60,389 nt of DNA from Conoideocrella luteorostrata. Taxonomy: Eukaryota; Ascomycota; Sordariomycetes; Hypocreales; Clavicipitaceae. The translations under genes and the position numbers were made by a program. The DNA is taken from the NCBI GenBank assembly GCA_032433595.1, contig JASWJB010000274.1:1-60389 (forward strand), read 5' to 3'. Under the pieces are notes generated by a model. It had not been told where the DNA came from. It ran no database searches and worked only from the letters and a program-made list of their open reading frames with translations. Positions 22,301 through 34,351 of this stretch are shown here, piece by piece. The number at the start of each line of letters is the position of its first letter. The first letter of the stretch is position 1.

Positions 22301-25014
22301 CCTCGTCCCCGACGACGAAAACACATCCTGGTCAAAGTCTTCTGATTGCCTTTGGCTAGCGCCACCGAATTTGACGACAAAACATTCTCTCCGAACTCTC
22401 TATGCAAGGACCCTAGGCAAGGAACATCTGAATAATATTGAGAAACTCTTTGCCAGAGTCGGCATGATACCTGCAGCCTCGTCCTCCGATTTGGTAACCG
22501 AGTTGCGGGCTCTCAAAGCTATCCGTTGCACTGACTTTGATCGTATAAAAGGGTTGTATAAATTTCTGAGTGCACTGGAAGAAAATGGCCCGGGGATACT
22601 GTAGGTGTTGACCATTTTTCTCATATTGAAATAATTCAGAATGCTAACGCAAGTAAGCGACGCGTTCAATAACAACGCTCTCATCTACGCAAAGAAACAT
22701 GATCAGTGGGATTGGTATAAAACTACCGGCTGCTTGTGGTCCAGCACTACTTCTATTCGAGGCAAGGTCACACTGGATGCCGACTATGAGGAACTGAAGC
22801 CGTTCTTCGTCGATATTTTAGGAGTCAAATTGCTCACCATCCAGCTCGTATACGATGAGCTCAGACAAACAAAGTCTGAACAAAATATTACCGAGCTTAA
22901 AACCACCATTTCAGTGTTTAGCAGCCTTCTTGAAACAGAACAAAGGTTCTCCTTTGATCCAAAGCCGATTCGAGAAGCTAGCATCTTTCCAGTTCGTTAC
23001 TGCGATGGCGCCGCAGTGCTACGGTCTGCAGATACGGAGTTCGCCATTGGGGACAGGGACTATTTGAGAGAAAAGTTCAAAGATAGAATCAGTCTTTTAG
23101 ACTTTGACCTAGAAGAAGTCCGTCGCCTGAAGGCGTTCTTTGAGTATCTGGGTCTCACGTATCGATATCTGTCAAACTGTGTCGAAGAATATACGTCTGT
23201 CTCGGATCATTCTGGGCGGCTGATTGAATCGGGGCCTCACAACTTGAAACGCAAGGCGTATTATATCCTGCGGTAAGTTTCATCGACTTTAAGACACACT
23301 TTTCAGGCTCCTAGCTTATGCTTGTACATCATTAGAGTAGCGGCGACGTTTGGCAGCATTCGATATCGGATAGATTCACCTGGCTTATATCAGAGTCTCT
23401 GCGCCATCAAGGTCAAGGAAACCGATGGCATTTTTACTTCGCTATCTATACAGCAAAATAACAAGCAAATCTTCACTGAAGAGATAGCCGGGAGCGAGCA
23501 TATTTACGAAACGGCAGAAGAAGTAATAATTTACGTGCCTAAAAGGAGGAAAGCGCAAGATATATGCTTTTACAGCGTTCTGCCTCACAAGTTTGCCGAG
23601 TGGCTTATGCGAAGTCCGACAACGAACAGACTAGAAGGCCCCGTAGACGATGAAGCAGTTCAATCGTTGGCGGCTGTGTTCGCTTGTCGTCGTTTGGCGC
23701 TAGATGAAATCCTAGACCGCCAAGGAATTATACAAGTAGCAATTGAGAACCAGGATCCGGAAGAGTCCGAAGAGTCAGAAGAAGATGACGACTACCAAGT
23801 TGATGAGAATGAGGCCATTGAACAGAATTTGGAACACGGAGCGGGGCAAGCGGAGGAAGACAACGTCGAATCAGCGGGTGCACGCCACGAAGAGCAGCGT
23901 GATTGGCGATCTGAAGCAGGTAATGAGCGACGAGATACCCTCACGGGCCTTTCCATCGATTCTTACAATGCGGATAACACTGGAATATCTGACCTGGAGA
24001 GTGGAGAGAGCAACACAGAGACTCTGGTCGAGACGGTCACCCGTCAGAGCCACATGTCAAGTAGTCCGCGCCCGGTCGTGCATCTTCGCTCTCCGCGCCA
24101 ATCTCTCGGTAGCGTTTCTAACAGCTTGGAACAAATTGCTTCTCCTAGAATGGCGGATGTTGCGATTGGTAATACTGGCGACGCACGGTATTCCAACCTT
24201 TTGAACAGAGTTGTTGCTGCAGCCCAGCAAGCCACGTTTCCATCACAGGGCACTTTCGATCTCAGTAGCTTAAGTGAAGCACTCCCTGGCTATACCCCAA
24301 CAGACGGCGTAGAGAGTTTCGACGGTCTAGAAGTTTATGCCGGATTTCGATCAGCCGGGCAACTCGAACGAGACATGAAAGTTGGCGCTGCTGGAGAGCT
24401 CTACGTAAGTCGCGCTCGCCACAAACCATGAACTATTTCAACTAATGAGGTATTTCTTCTACAGGTCTTTGAGCTGCTGAGCAGAATTGGTCTTCCAAAC
24501 TGGAGCCGTGACAACTGGCAGAGCAAGATCAGAACATATGCGAGGGCGCACTCTGCGTACGCGACCATTGATGCTTGGCCGCATAGTGAGACATCTGACT
24601 TGGTGTATGACGATACGGAGGGTCATTTCACCGATATGCTCATCGGCTGCGGTTATCTCGACGAGGATGAGTGGCACGGTGCTCGTCCGAAATATTTCCT
24701 TGAAGTTAAGACCACTACTGGACCGCGTGAGACGCCATTCTACGTAAGCGGCAACCAATATCGGCTTGTAAGTCATTCCATCATAGGTGTTATAATGTGG
24801 GATATCGACTAACGATGCGTAGATTGAGCAAAAACACCGCTTGGAAGACCGTTCAGAAGTGTATATTATCTTGCGCGTGTTTTGGTTGACCAGTGAGAAG
24901 ATTACTATGAGCGTCCTACTGGACCCATGGCAGCTAAAACAGGATCAATGGCTGCTTTTCAAAGGACAATCGTGGGTTGTGACTCCTGGAACAGGGCCGT
25001 CACGAAGTACTTGA
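19357..25014 (+). CDS. Giant GHKL (HATPase_c) ATPase with C-terminal NOV_C/DUF3883 domain, NO VEIN/sacsin-like
   Basis: Eight exons: 19357-19526, 19582-20455, 20524-22226, 22268-22600, 22640-23272, 23336-24404, 24465-24767 and 24823-25014; 1758 residues. The N-terminal ATPase has the N box ELLQNADDN (72-80), the second box in CNEDGF (near 110) and the lid GYIGNKGIGFKS (near 135-145), followed by FAFLPVR and a FLIHTDF strand typical of sacsin/NOV ATPases. A long helical middle part carries three W...LW repeats. An acidic, serine-rich linker (about 1400-1580) precedes the C-terminal domain: VGAAGELYVFELLSRIG, later YFLEVKTTTG, and a strand-rich end. GE...EVK is the pattern of PD-(D/E)XK-type nucleases; this is inference. 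Plant NO VEIN has the same architecture. Function in fungi is not established to my knowledge. Confidence 0.88.
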
Positions 25015-25489
25015 GCTGTCACCAGTCTTCATGTTCACGTTTTTGTATGGACAACTAGCAATAACGAAGGGCGGTGTGAAGGAAGGTTCAATGACCGTGA
25101 GGTAAGACTGGTCATCACGACAGAAACATACCGTTAGTAGGATCAACTAGGTATTTAGTGGCGATAGTCTGAGGTGCTGACAGAGGCAAAGGATGGGTGA
25201 TATGTTGGAATCTATTCTCAGTGCTACTTTCTGATTAATAGGGCTCGTGCTTACGTTCGTGACTGTGTTCGTCGCAGCTTGCAACTATAATTCACTGCAT
25301 CGTTGCAATCAAAATCTGAATAGATCAGAGTTGTCAAAGGTTATAAAATACGCCAATTGCTACGCAATTGGAGCATGTTCTTCTTGTGTTGACATCTATA
25401 TGCAGGAAATATCCTCATGTGCAAAACCCCAAGAAATGGATGCGTCATCGTCGCCCCCACAAGATATGTTTGTAATTTGCAGGTCCTCA
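25015..25489. terminator. Convergent intergenic region
   Basis: Gap between the plus-strand ATPase gene (stop 25014) and the minus-strand MFS gene (stop 25490). It must contain both 3' ends. A 95-codon frame at 25247-25534 runs into the MFS gene antisense and is not considered real. Confidence 0.4.
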
Positions 25490-27487
25490 TCATTTATTAA
25501 GTTTTACCTCCTTGACCCAAATCGAAGTCAGTAGCGCGGCAAGTGCAAAGATCATGGCTGGCGTAATAGCCACCAGTGTGGCTACTTGGTAGCTTTCCCG
25601 CACCATAATCCCCACATCCAGCGGTAGATCCTTAATGTAGTCTAAATTTTCACGAACTCGACGCTCTATCTGACTCGCTTGGTTGCCATCGGTCAAGTGG
25701 GTAGCTAGCTGAGAGCGAAGGGTTTGCTGCAAGAGGGCAGAACTAACACCAATGCCAATGCTGGCACCTAAGGAACGGAAGAGATATGAGCATGCCACAA
25801 CCACGGCAGTATCTTCAACAGCCGCATTAGCGAGCAGAGCAACCAATAAAGTTGCGCTTCCTAAGTAGTGCAGTTGACGAGTCAGTTTACAGCCTGTGAG
25901 GCGGATGAGAAACGGCAATGTCCCCAGGATTGGGAGTCGACATTGCCGTGGGAGGGAATGGGAGGAAATAGTGTACCGCAAGCTCCGCCAGTCATAGTCA
26001 ACACTATGCTCGTCACCTCTCCTAATACGCTCTTTATGCAAAGGGATATTGCTAGTAAAATTACGCCAAGGACGAGCGTAGTATGGCTGACAATATTAAG
26101 TGCATAAAACCTGCCAGTCCGTTTAATAATCCATCCCGTCACCATAGTGGCGATTACACTGGTAGCCATGCCGGGGACGAGAAAGACACCGCTGCTCGTC
26201 GCGTTGTAATCCAGGACCGCCTGAAAGTACAAAGGGGCAAAGAAGAAGATGCTCATCTGGCTAGCTGTGTTGCAGAAGTTGGCAGCATAGTTCTTAAAGA
26301 GAGAGGAGTGGAATATGATACGGTAGGGAGCGAAGGGGTGTTTTGCTATCCGAGCCTCGATAAACATAAAGGCAGCAATCAGAGCGGGTGCTAGACATAG
26401 GGGCACAACAGTAGCTATCTGTAACCAGCCAGAATTGGATCCGGAGTCAAGACCAAGAAGCATGGCGACGATAGCCAATGTGAGGACCAGAGCGCCTAGA
26501 AAGTCGATACGTCGGACCTTGTTGAGCAGACTGTCTGACGGCGGGCCGGGCACTTTCACCACAAAATAGACCGCTATCCAAGCAATGCAGCACAGCGGCG
26601 TTTGGGCAAGAAACGACCTAGCAGACAGAATAAGCAGTTATGCAAGCTTTTTCCCCTGATTAGGGCCTTACCATCTCCACCCGATGGTATCAGCGAATAG
26701 GCCGCCGAGCGGCCCGCCAGTTGCCATGCCGGCAGCAAATATGAGACTCATATAACCTTGCCAGACACCTCGATCACGCAAGGGGACAATGTCTGACACA
26801 AGGATGGCGACAATCGACGTCATGCCGCCGCCTCCAATGCCAGAAATGGCACGGGATACGCATAGCTGCACCAAATTGCGTGCGAGTCCACAGCCCAGGC
26901 AGCCCACAGCAAAAAAAGCGTACGCGAACAACAGGCACTCCTTCCGCCCAAAGATATCGCAAAGCTTGCCGTACAGAGGCTGAAAACTAGTCAAGGTGAG
27001 AAAGTACCTAGCAATAGGGCCATCAGTCAGCCCAGCAGAGAACAGAAATGACAGTACGGGCAGTGTCTTGTCTCACGAGGTGGCTACCCAGCTAATGTTA
27101 TTTAGGGCGTTCAGTTCGCTTCCAATTCGCGCATAAGACGCTGTTGTAAGCACCTGGTCTACCGCAGCTAGGTATAACTGGGATCCAATTGACAGTCAGT
27201 GGACATTCCCTCATCCAGGCGAAGAAACTCACGCCGATACCAACAGCCGGTAGAAACAGGTGCATCTTAGCGGCCGTGGCGGGGATGCCATTGCGGTCGG
27301 TCACAGCATTATCATGATGAGAATCGTCACCGCTATTCGATTCTGTAGAGACATTTCCATGTGCATCATATGCAACCCCCTCAACGTCGCCAGACCCGCC
27401 TGTCGGATGTACCTCGTGGTCCCCGAGCAGCGACGATGTCTCGGTTGGTTCTGAGGCAGCAGCAAGGTCGAGAGTCGTATTTCCCAT
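25490..27487 (-). CDS. MFS transporter, 14-TM DHA2 type (vacuolar basic amino acid / multidrug family)
   Basis: Minus-strand exons 27487-27233, 27177-27077, 27007-26672, 26617-25977 and 25860-25490 encode 567 residues. After an ~80-residue hydrophilic acidic N-terminus the chain has the family order: LYLAAVDQVLTTASYA (TM1), WVATSYFLTLTSFQPLYGK, motif A as GKLCDIFGRK, then SRAISGIGGGGM, motif C in FAAGMATGGPLGGLF, DTIGWRWSF, and later helices ending in TSIWVKEVKLNK. Family knowledge: the WVATSYFLTLTSFQPLYGKL signature is typical of fungal DHA2 carriers related to vacuolar basic amino acid transporters; the real substrate is unknown. The 116-bp intron 4 is needed to rejoin TGGACG to SATLLVALLAN. 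It lies convergent to the ATPase gene and divergent from the rhodopsin-domain gene. Confidence 0.9.
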
Positions 27488-28740
27488 GGTCGGAGGAGCA
27501 AAAGAATTAAGTCAAACAGACTGCAAGATGTAGTAGCAAAGAAAGAAAAAATTCCCCGTTGTAACACAAAGGCTAAGGCGGCAATGGAGCGAGTGCGGAG
27601 AGAAGGGGGTGTCTAGCCTGACGGTTGTGCTAAGATCCAGCCGGGCGGCTTGTTAGCTCCTACGGGCCACACGTTACGCTAATAAGCTCCACTAGAGAAG
27701 CAGAATGTCCCGTTGGCTGGCTGTCTTGGTGGGGGGTAAGCGCCTATGAAAGACGAAGCCAAGCCTCGTCGATTTTGCACCCTTCTCTCAGCGTTCTTTT
27801 TGCGCATGGCCGGCAACCAGGGCACGCAGGTAGTAGGTACGCTGCAGCTCTGGCACTGTGAAATGCGACGTCTCTTCGTGCGCGTTTCATTGCGCTGCCG
27901 ACAATTTGCGTCGCGTTGCTAGCGCCCTTGTCTCGTCTCGTTCTTCCCCGTCATGCCACCCCGGAAGTGATTCGTGTGGTCCAACACATGCGCGTGAGGG
28001 AATGATAGGCTTGTAGCTACCCCGCTTCGTTGACGGGACCTTATTGAGCAGACACTCTAGGATTGATCATCACGGGCTTTTGACGATAGCGGACGGGTGA
28101 GACTTGCGCCGGCCGCGGTGAACAGTGGGACGGGGTGGGGACGGGGGTGGGGATTGGGGGCGAACCCAGGTTCTCTGCAGGCGATGGTCGTACAATTTCC
28201 TGACAATGGGCAACGTAATACGCAGTGCTGCAGCAGGGCTTGCAGGGACCGGAAACCGATGAAAAAAAAAACTGTCGAAGTGCGAACCGGACATGCATAC
28301 TAGCTGCATAAAAACGAACCAGAAACCCGCTCAAGAGTCGAACTTGCATGGGCGGTCGCTCAGGAGGAAGGTAGCCGAGAGTGATACCCCTGTGTACAAT
28401 ACTACGTCCTCCGTAACTATATAGATACCGTGTACGGAGTTTTTGCGATTGGGCCGCCGCCCCTTCAATTGAAAACCTGGGAGGTCCCGACAGACTCCTT
28501 TCCTTTCGGGTCTCGGCCACCGCAATTTCCCCAAATGAGTCTTCAAGCAAGATCAAAGGTTCTAGATTTTTAGGAAGAGACGATCCGGAAAAAAAAGAAA
28601 AAGCTATATTTCGCATTGTCACCAGCGCCTCTGAGCTCCGAATCCGTTAGACGACGACCGAGCTTACACGATTATATTCTCATTGTCGCCCCTGTCGTTT
28701 TAACAGTACACCAGCACCCACTTCCTGTGTCCGAAACACA
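27488..28740. promoter_or_regulatory. Shared divergent upstream region
   Basis: This 1.25-kb gap separates the minus-strand MFS gene and the plus-strand membrane protein and should hold both promoters. It is GC-rich with several G/C runs (for example around 28130-28160). A 193-codon minus-strand frame at 28041-28622 crosses homopolymer runs and has no family features; I reject it as a gene. Confidence 0.45.
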
Positions 28741-30327
28741 ATGTCTGACCGCGAGTCCGACCGGTCGGCGTCAAGCCTCATCGCCGCCAGCGCCGTCACC
28801 TTGGGATTCGGTGTAATCACCGTGGCCCTCCGATTCTATGCCAGGCGCCGCCAAAAGGCCGCACTGCTGGCCGACGATTGGTTGACCCTCCCTGCTTTGG
28901 TGAGTCTCTGTCTTCATGCCGATGTCAACTCAGCGCTAAGTTGTCGGAATGGCAGGCCACCTTTATCGGTGCTTGTGCTTGCATGTTCTTTGGTGAGTAC
29001 ACAGCTGGGCATTTGGACCGCTCACGGCGATACTAACTGAGATGAAGCCGTCAATCTCAAAGTTCTTGGATATTCGACGGGCGACCTCCCGCCGTCGTAC
29101 ATCAAGGCAAATCTAGAACGCTCCGTTCGAGTTCGTATCCTTTTACTCTTAGTTTGTACTTCTATTCCGTTCATCACGGCATCATTAACGCTTTCATAGG
29201 CAACAACCGGACTGACCATGGCTTCAACATTCTGCCTCACCTGCACCAAGGCCAGCGCACTATTCTTCTATAGGCGTATTTTCTGCGTCTCCGGCCGCAA
29301 AGCAATGCTTAATATCATTATCATCGTGACACTCGTCGTGCTTGCCTGCTGGGGGGTTGTATTCTTGTTCCTACTTGCATTCCAGTGCCACACGCACTTC
29401 TCCGCGGGTTGGGACGGCACGCAACTCAAGTACTGTACTCTGTCTTATCCAGCTCTTACAGGCCAGGCTATCTCCGATTTCATACTTGATCTCTGGGTTT
29501 TGGTGCTGCCCATCTATCCTGTATGAGTACAATGCATCTGTGCCTCGAAATTCACCCCGCTAATATATGATAGATCTCGCAGCTACAGACCACCAAGAGT
29601 AGGAAATTTGCTCTTGTTGGCATATTCTTGCTGGCTTGCATGTAAGATATCTCTTCGATAAGACCACCGTCTTTATCGAGAAATACTAATGCCGAATCTA
29701 GCGGCCTTGCTTCATCAATCGCACGCATGGTTATTGTTATTCAACTCAAGCAAAGTAAATAACCCCTATTCACGCACATAATCCTCTGTCAGTAATGGTG
29801 ACTAATTATCATGCCTGTCTAGTCGGTCAAGCGAATGTTCATAAGGCCAACCCGCAACGTAAGTTATAAACATGAACGGACAAAGAGCAACTGAGCAACG
29901 TCGGCTGACTGACGCCTCTGCAGAGTATCAATCTAGGGCAATGTTCTATTACATACTAGAAATGGGCATCACTATTAACGCTATCAATCTGCCGTCCATC
30001 TGGATGGTATTTGTCTCTGTGGCCCCTGACGCTATTTTACGCAGCATCCGCAGTGTCATCTCGCTCGCTTCGCTTGGCTCAAGGGGCTCGAAGAACTCAA
30101 AGGGGTCAAAGGGGTCACGAGGGGGCTCTAATGCAGAGCATCTCAAGTCGGGCACTTCCAGTTCCTCTATCGCTCCTATTGCGGGGGGCGGGGTATCTGC
30201 GGCTGTAGAGTCACATGAATTAGGCAGCCACAGACGAAAAGAGATGTCTAATGTACCTGTTGGCCAGATCCAGGTCAGCCGCTCTGTAGAGCAAACAGCG
30301 AGCTGTCGGCGTCATGAGGAGGTTTAG
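28741..30327 (+). CDS. Seven-helix fungal rhodopsin-domain (Pth11-like class) integral membrane protein
   Basis: Eight exons: 28741-28899, 28956-28992, 29048-29130, 29200-29520, 29574-29641, 29702-29754, 29823-29858 and 29924-30327; 386 residues. The splices restore the usual text of this family: ALRFYARRRQ after TM1, LLADDWLTLPA, then TTGLTMASTFCLTCTKAS ALFFYRRIF, an aromatic helix, ISDFILDLWVLVLPIYP, SRKFALVGIFLLACIGLAS and a final helix with INAINLPSIW. The C-terminal tail is serine/glycine-rich and cytosolic-like. Family knowledge: these proteins (PF20684-like domain) are abundant in Pezizomycotina; some resemble the Pth11 receptor. Ligand and role here are unknown. The exon 3 donor (GTTCGT at 29131) is the least certain boundary. 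Confidence 0.82.
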
Positions 30328-31167
30328 GCAGCGATTCCGCCCGCGCCTTAGAGGCTCGGAAACGACAAGATTAGAGGCAAAATAATTTTCGGTTCTTACA
30401 CCAAATTCAGCTACTCGCATTTTTACCATTTTAATACACCTAGGTGCCTGATGTGCTACAAAGTGCTTGTTGAGACCGCAATAGCACGATTGTACTTACC
30501 GAAGTGTTGCTTACTGGCCACTTTGTCACAGCGATGTTAATTGCATGCGCGACTAGCTTACTAAGTAGCCTATTAAGTCCTCGCTACCGAAATTGCATTA
30601 GTTCAGTACGTCGTACTATAGTCCAGCATCATAGTAATACCACCCAAAGAGGTGTGAACGCCGACTGTCCATGTAAAAATTACTTGTCGCAGGGGTGATG
30701 CAGCGGCACATCTGGCGACATTGTAATGCATGTAAGCCAACCTACCAATGCTAATTGTACTGGCCGCAAGCCCAACGTGCAGCACAAAGGTTTTTTGTTT
30801 CTTTTTTTTTTAAAAAAAAAAAGGGCGACAGGGTCATGCCCCTGGCAATAACATATGTTCCGTTTTTCGCACTGTACTCCGGTTGTGGGATGCCGGCAGG
30901 GGGGCCGATGTTAACGACTAATATGGTGCGGTCCGAGAAGAAAGCACATTTCATCGCAACGTCATAACCCTTTTTTTTTAGTAAGCGATCGGCTCTTTTT
31001 CTATTGCGCGCGAGAGAAGAATACATCCCCTATCCACCGTGATTCTGGGCTTGTACCGCACCACTGTGAGCCTCTTCGCTATTCCTCACATTGTGACAAA
31101 GCGCTAAAGATCTTGTCACCGATATATACAACGATACACAGAGACGCGCTCCCTGTTGGGCTATTAG
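30328..31167. other. Intergenic, with homopolymer hairpin
   Basis: No gene is recognised. At about 30792-30825 a T run is followed immediately by an A run, forming a perfect T/A hairpin, and a further T run lies near 30970. The right end is the promoter region of the UstYa-like gene. Confidence 0.5.
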
Positions 31168-32173
31168 ATGCATTCTCAGACATATCAGCAAGTGAAGCAG
31201 TCCCCTTTGGACGGCCCGGACGATGACTTGCCTGACTATAGCGACGCATCCAACAACACTCGCACGAGATGGTCTTCACGACATCCCGTTTGGAGGCCGG
31301 CTACCATTCTTTTCATTCTGCTCGGCATTTCTGTTATTGGAAATTTGCTACTCGTAGCCAAAATATGGATACTTCAACGTCCAGAGGATATCTCAAGCAT
31401 TGGTAGGAGAGCGCTGATTGAATCGCGACAGACAAGCAACTAATCTCTTTGATGACAGCCAGTCTGGAGTGGAATACTGTTAAGCCGCTTACCGACGACG
31501 ACCACCGTGGCGTTGACGACTCGATGTGGGATACTCCAGAGTACCCAGCAAATTTTTGGGGGTACGTCGCCTTGGATCACAAATCAGCCCAGGCAGCCGG
31601 CCTGAGACCATCACAAAACTGGCCGTGGGATGAATCCAAAGGAATTTACGTCATGCAAGGGTTTCATTCTATGCATTGTTTGGTAAGTGAAACCCGCGGT
31701 GGCGATAGCTTAACGACGTGCGTTGAGCTAGACTAATACTCCTGCCCGGCTAGACTGTGCTGCGCGATGCAATCAGGCAGTTTCGAGACGGCAACGAACA
31801 AACTTGGCCTGCGGGGCATGTTTCTCACTGTCTGCACGATCTGCGCGAAGATATAATTTGCAGGGCCGACGATACTCCCCTATACACTGGTGTCTTCCGT
31901 ACCAAAGGAAGCCAACCGGAGTATTTGCCTCCGGGGACTCTTCCGGAAAACAGAACGGAGTATGAATACTCACCGGGACACGGCCAGCCCCGCATGTGCC
32001 GCAACTGGGACCAGCTACGCAGGTTCGCTCGTGAACATTCTGCATGCTACTCACGCCCCTTGGACCGCTATGCACCCATTCTAGAACGTTACAAGAACTG
32101 CCCCGATGGAAGAAGGCCGTGGCTGGGGAGTGACTCCAGCGATCGACAGGAAAGAAGTAAAATAGTCACATAA
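31168..32173 (+). CDS. UstYa-like (DUF3328) putative oxidase
   Basis: Exons 31168-31402, 31459-31682 and 31754-32173 encode 292 residues. A hydrophilic N-terminus of ~43 residues is followed by one membrane helix (PATILFILLGISVIGNLLLV). The lumenal part has both hallmark motifs of the UstYa family: HSMHC at 148-152 and HVSHC at 175-179 followed by LREDIICRADDT. Family knowledge: UstYa proteins act in the secretory pathway as oxidative cyclases or halogenases in fungal ribosomal-peptide (dikaritin) pathways, and some act on other metabolites. Histidine and cysteine motif residues are all present, so the enzyme looks intact. The neighbouring small secreted protein (32786-33103, opposite strand) is a candidate partner, but no other dikaritin enzymes are visible. 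Confidence 0.88.
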
Positions 32174-32785
32174 TGTATCACTACTAGAATGTTCCCGCAT
32201 TAGCAGGTGCTGATGTTGTTGGTAAGAGTCCCAACATACACCTTTATACACTCATATGTGAAACAACTCAAGAATCGCTTACAATAACGTTTTTATGCGT
32301 AAAATGCATCATCCGAAGAGCAAAGCAGACTATGCGCACCGACTTCAGGTAAATTCTAGTCACAGGTGATTATCTTGAACAGCAACTATTTGGCTCTGCC
32401 GTGAACCGTTCTCACTAGTTACAAACAAAAACAAATATTTTTGTAAAAACTGTGAATATACATAGTCTCTTTTTATACTCTATTTACAGCACCATAAGAA
32501 AGCAGCACTTGTGATTGAAGATATAAACATTGAGGATGTGTAGCACACCGCCACAAAAGCAAAAGGAGTCAAATCGTATGATAAAAAATAAAACATGCTA
32601 CCAGCTGAGTTACGATGGCCTACTGCTATTCGTATGAAACAGAAATTTTTACAAACCCCCCATCGGAGCCACTAAGTCTTGAAGTGTGCGCGCGAGCTGC
32701 AACATTACTTAGGAGCGCGAGAATAGACTTATCAGTCTATAACGCCATGTATTTTGTCCTTTTCCTCAAAACCTATCAGTGTACG
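32174..32785. other. AT-rich intergenic region between convergent genes
   Basis: This AT-rich stretch separates the stops of the UstYa-like gene and the small secreted protein gene. A 64-codon frame at 32615-32809 lies on the other strand of the small gene and has no features. No further exon of either gene could be supported. Confidence 0.45.
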
Positions 32786-33103
32786 TTAGACGCCATTCAG
32801 TTTTTTTGATATGATTCTCTCATTCATCATAGAATTCACACCTTTTGAGTTTTCTACATAAAGACCATTAGTAAAGGATTCTACAAGCAGAGAAAGAGCC
32901 TTCTTACTAGGATTTTTAAAGAATGATCTCTTGATAAAAGTATTTGATGGAACATCTTGACCGTGCATATTGCCAGTTAGCTCGCTATATGTCTGTCATA
33001 GATATGCGGGCGAAATATGTAGCTGCTTACTTGGAGCGCTAACGGGTGCGGCAGCAGCCGTAGAAGCCGCTAAGCCTACAGCAAGTAACCAAGACAGTTG
33101 CAT
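32786..33103 (-). CDS. Small secreted protein with a Kex2-type site (newly modelled, two exons)
   Basis: Minus-strand exons 33103-33031 and 32955-32786 encode 80 residues. The intron (75 bp) starts GTAAGC, has a perfect GCTAAC branch site and ends CAAG. Exon 1 is a signal peptide: MQLSWLLAVGLAASTAAAA, followed by PVSAP. Exon 2 supplies a short pro-like segment ending in the dibasic FIKR, then about 45 residues with further KK pairs and no cysteine. The start ATG has A at -3 and follows a pyrimidine-rich leader. This is the layout of a precursor cut by Kex2, seen in fungal pheromones, secreted peptides and dikaritin precursors. No internal repeats are present, which argues against a classic dikaritin precursor. 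Exon 2 is much more AT-rich than exon 1. I do not recognise homologues. Confidence 0.55.
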
Positions 33104-34351
33104 TGTAAAAGTAAAGTAATGTAGTACTGTGTAAAGCAGAGGAAAGATAGTGTGTAGTAAACGAAAAAAGTGTCACGCAATGGAAATATCCAAGGGAAGA
33201 CGCTTGAGCCTATTTTTTATAAGATTGGCTCGCTACAACGCTGACACAAGCAACCGTTGGTGCGGCGCAGTTGTTCTCATCCTATGGCCTATCGTCATGA
33301 ATGCATGGGTCAGGGATTTTTTGCCGCTTCTATTTCTGAGGCAAGTACGGAGTACTCCGCACCCCGTGCTCCCTAGAGAGATTGGTAGAATGGTGCTTGG
33401 AGACCCATGGTCCAGTAAGAATAAGCATAACGACCTGGGGGCCGTAACCCTACGCGAGTCTGACGATTCATCGCGGCTTATGCCACTTTGGTTGCCAGGC
33501 CCATTGTACAGCAGTCTATTCGTCCCGCGTCTTCAAAAGTTCCTCCGCGGATGGAAACTATGAACGTCACATCGCGGGAACTACAGGGGTCTCGACGACC
33601 TGCTTGTGCCGCCTTACAGGGGCGGACAAGAAAATGTCGCGGCCTGATCCTCTGCTAAGGAGATGCACCGAGTGTTTAAATGTTGGAGCATGGAACAGCG
33701 CTCGACTCCAGCTGGGAGAGTATGGAATCCGGTGCGCTACCGGCCGCCATCCTCGCAGTGCACAGCCGCACGCTATCACAGGATCCCTGGTCGGTTGCAC
33801 GGAGGAGTCGTGACGGCACCCTTGCCGCGTACCATTGGCTTACTCAGGTGAATGTCGATTCCTTGCCCTGCCAGGAACACCGCAGCAGTTATCACGGTGA
33901 TGTCGGAATTGTTTGGCGTGGTGCTACTAGCGTCCTTGACTTCGCATTGTTATTTTCGGGATATACTCCTCTTAGCCGCCCCCACACAGTGTTGTCTCTT
34001 CTCCGTGTGCGTTACCCCTCCTTTAATTCGTTGCTTGCGGCCCCGGTTTGGGAAGGTAGCACTGTCGTCGACTGGGAAAATCCGACTCTTGTTGGTTGCA
34101 TCGAGTGATTTGCTGTTTGAGCAACTCGCCATTTGCCTTTGCGCCCCGTCCCGGGTTTGTAACCATCACTTCAGCATCTACGGATTATCTTCAAGGTGTA
34201 ACTACCTGCTTTTGACTCAGCCCACAAGTAAGTTCGACAATGCTTGTTCTGCCGCGACAGCATTGTTTTCTGCCGAGCCACTTCCACGGAGCTACTCCGT
34301 ATTCTAGACAAACGTAGATGCACTGACTCAGACGTCGCCACCCCGTGCAGA
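33104..34351. promoter_or_regulatory. Divergent upstream region
   Basis: This gap lies between the small secreted protein (minus) and the amidohydrolase (plus). Several overlapping frames of 60-150 codons exist between 33150 and 34307 in the GC-richer part, but they contradict each other, lack motifs and have no splice support, so I annotate none. The right end is probably the 5' leader of the amidohydrolase gene. Confidence 0.4.

Noticed and set aside
28041..28622. 193-codon minus-strand open frame in the MFS/rhodopsin intergenic gap
   Set aside because: It crosses homopolymer and G/C-run sequence, lies in the shared promoter region, has no motif and no splice support.
33150..34307. Several overlapping 60-150-codon frames before the amidohydrolase
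   Set aside because: Different frames compete over the same DNA, none has a recognisable domain, and no joining of them gave a family-like protein.
34244..34351. N-terminal 36-codon extension of the amidohydrolase
   Set aside because: It opens only with TTG and adds no family-like sequence; the ATG at 34352 is preferred.
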